Origin: Rickettsiales bacterium
GTDB taxonomy: Bacteria > Pseudomonadota > Alphaproteobacteria > Rs-D84
DNA: 14,528 nt
NCBI GenBank assembly: GCA_031259745.1
Contig: JAIRLB010000071.1
Coordinates: 1 to 14,528, forward strand
Reading direction: 5' to 3'
This document shows positions 13,631-14,528 of the stretch, in pieces; the first letter of the stretch is position 1, and each line of letters starts with the position of its first letter. A program made the translations under genes and the position numbers. A model generated the notes under the pieces. The model was not told the DNA's origin. It ran no database searches and worked only from the letters and a program-made list of their open reading frames with translations.

Positions 13631-13759
13631 CGCCTTGGATTTTTGCTTTTAGTCCCCCACGATATCAACCACGGAAAAACACCACTTTTCCGCCACATCA
13701 TTCCACAAAGTGCGGATGTTTTTATCTTCAAAGAGTTTTATACCGGCGGATTGCGTCAT
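13621..13759 (-). pseudogene. Frameshifted relic of a BRO-N (phage antirepressor-like) gene
   Basis: A 36-codon frame opens at ATG 13759 with AGGG 7 bases upstream and reads MTQSAGIKLFEDKNIRTLWN, then DVAEKWCFSVVDIVGD, then TAA (13651-13649). This is the start of the BRO-N domain (typical pattern K-L-F-x-x-K-x-I-R-x-x-W ... E-K-W-x-F-S-V-V-D-V-V). After the G-run at 13654-13658 (CCCCC on plus) the homology continues in another frame as TKSKNPRRYNKH, matching the next family motif (x-S-x-N-P-R-x-Y-W), until it meets the 3' end of the DedA-type gene. A one-base indel in the homopolymer probably broke the frame. Nothing of the rest of the gene is left. It marks an old phage or plasmid insertion. 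The rest of the gap 13631-13883 shows only an AT-rich stretch. Confidence 0.6.
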
Positions 13760-13883
13760 TATTACGCCCTTTTCTATAAAAGAATACATAAATTGACATA
13801 TATCCTACAATCTTCTTTTTTATAATTGCATATTTTGCCCAAAAATTTTAATATTCGGTCAAAAGACGAACAAAGGGAAGCAA

Positions 13884-14528
13884 ATGACAAATCCTGTTTC
13901 GCGCACCTACATAATAAACAAACTGATATCCGACAATATGCTGAATTCCTATTTGGAAATCGGGGTATCCAATCCGCACAGAAATTTTTTGTCCGTTCGC
14001 TGCGCGCGCAAGACCTCGGTTGATCCGTGCATCGAATGCGAATTTTTTTCCCAAGAGGCTATCGAGCAATTCAAGCCTTTTATCAATCATCAGGTTACAT
14101 CGGATGAATTTTTTGCACGGAATACCGAAAGCTTTGATATTGTCTTTATCGATGCGGATCATTCTTATGAAAATTCGCTGCGTGATTTGAACAACGCGTT
14201 GAAAACAATTCCCACGGGCGGGTTTGTTGTTTTGCATGACGCTATGCCTTTTGATTTCGACTGCACCCAGTGGTCTAACTTTGAAAAAGGGCTTTGTTAT
14301 AACGGCGAGGTCTGGAAGACAATCGTGTCCGCCATTCGCGCCGGCGGGTCTTCTTTGCTGATCGGGACATTTCCGTATGATTGCGGCGTGGCGGTGGTCA
14401 AGAAGCTGTCGGGCAATGTTCCTGAGATAAAAGCCCTTGATCTGGATTTTTATAAAGACTATTCAATCCGCGCATTAAATCCGATTTTTGATTTCGCAAT
14501 ATTCCGCAACAAGAAAGTTTCTTACTTT
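13884..14528 (+). CDS. Class I SAM-dependent methyltransferase, C-terminus cut by window edge
   Basis: I translated 215 residues with no stop before the edge. Motifs of a Rossmann-type methyltransferase of the Methyltransf_24 kind are present: NSYLEIGVSNPHRNF (about 21-35, the SAM-binding loop, in a shortened form), FDIVFIDADHSYE (84-96), and GGFVVLHDAMPFD (112-124). Members act on small molecules or sugars; the DADHSYE and LHD pattern is often seen in enzymes of surface polysaccharide or antibiotic clusters. The ribosome binding site is the AAAGGGAAG stretch a few bases before the ATG. The frame continues at least 90 residues past the last motif, with VAVVKKL near 172. A weak promoter, TTGACA (13793-13798) and TATAAT (13821-13826), has an overlong 22-base spacer. 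Without the right-hand neighbours the pathway is unknown. Confidence 0.8.
   Translation, partial: MTNPVSRTYIINKLISDNMLNSYLEIGVSNPHRNFLSVRCARKTSVDPCIECEFFSQEAIEQFKPFINHQVTSDEFFARNTESFDIVFIDADHSYENSLRDLNNALKTIPTGGFVVLHDAMPFDFDCTQWSNFEKGLCYNGEVWKTIVSAIRAGGSSLLIGTFPYDCGVAVVKKLSGNVPEIKALDLDFYKDYSIRALNPIFDFAIFRNKKVSYF

Overview
The window looks like part of the chromosome of an alphaproteobacterium, most likely an uncultured, possibly host-associated lineage. This is an inference. It rests on a typical 87-residue AcpP next to FabF, an Omp25/31-like small barrel porin, a P4-type integrase homologue, and a Cys-rich secreted protein of a style I associate with gut alphaproteobacterial genomes. GC content is moderate, the code is standard, and several genes have clear AGGAG-type ribosome binding sites while others have none.

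Layout. At the left edge a truncated transglutaminase-like gene (minus) is followed by a stretch with a possible small RNA, a tRNA-Pro(CGG) with its own promoter and terminator, and a secreted Cys-rich protein (minus). An AMP-forming acyl-CoA synthetase and a hexapeptide-repeat acetyltransferase (plus) converge on an outer-membrane beta-barrel gene (minus). Next, all on the minus strand, come fabF and acpP, each with a good sigma70-like promoter, then a tyrosine-recombinase homologue that has lost its catalytic residues, a four-helix-bundle (S23/Avd-like) gene inside a pair of inverted repeats, a class A beta-lactamase-related serine hydrolase placed 11 bp after lepA, lepA itself, two tandem GNAT acetyltransferases, a 154-bp MITE-like palindromic element, and rbfA. 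A DedA/YqaA-family membrane protein diverges from rbfA. A frameshifted relic of a BRO-N (phage antirepressor) gene lies at its 3' end. A SAM-dependent methyltransferase runs off the right edge.

How the genes relate. There is a fatty-acid module (acpP, fabF) and a translation module (lepA, rbfA, tRNA-Pro). The rest are single accessory genes. The housekeeping genes are separated by small mobile or repetitive DNA: the inverted-repeat unit around the four-helix-bundle gene, the MITE-like element, a dispersed GC-rich repeat found after fabF and upstream of acpP, and relics of phage-type genes. I see no complete, clearly novel multi-gene defence or biosynthetic system. The most interesting signals are the inverted-repeat-bounded four-helix-bundle unit, the MITE-like element, the catalytically dead integrase, the near-perfectly symmetric rbfA/dedA promoter, and the predicted leaderless lepA transcript coupled to a signal-less beta-lactamase relative.
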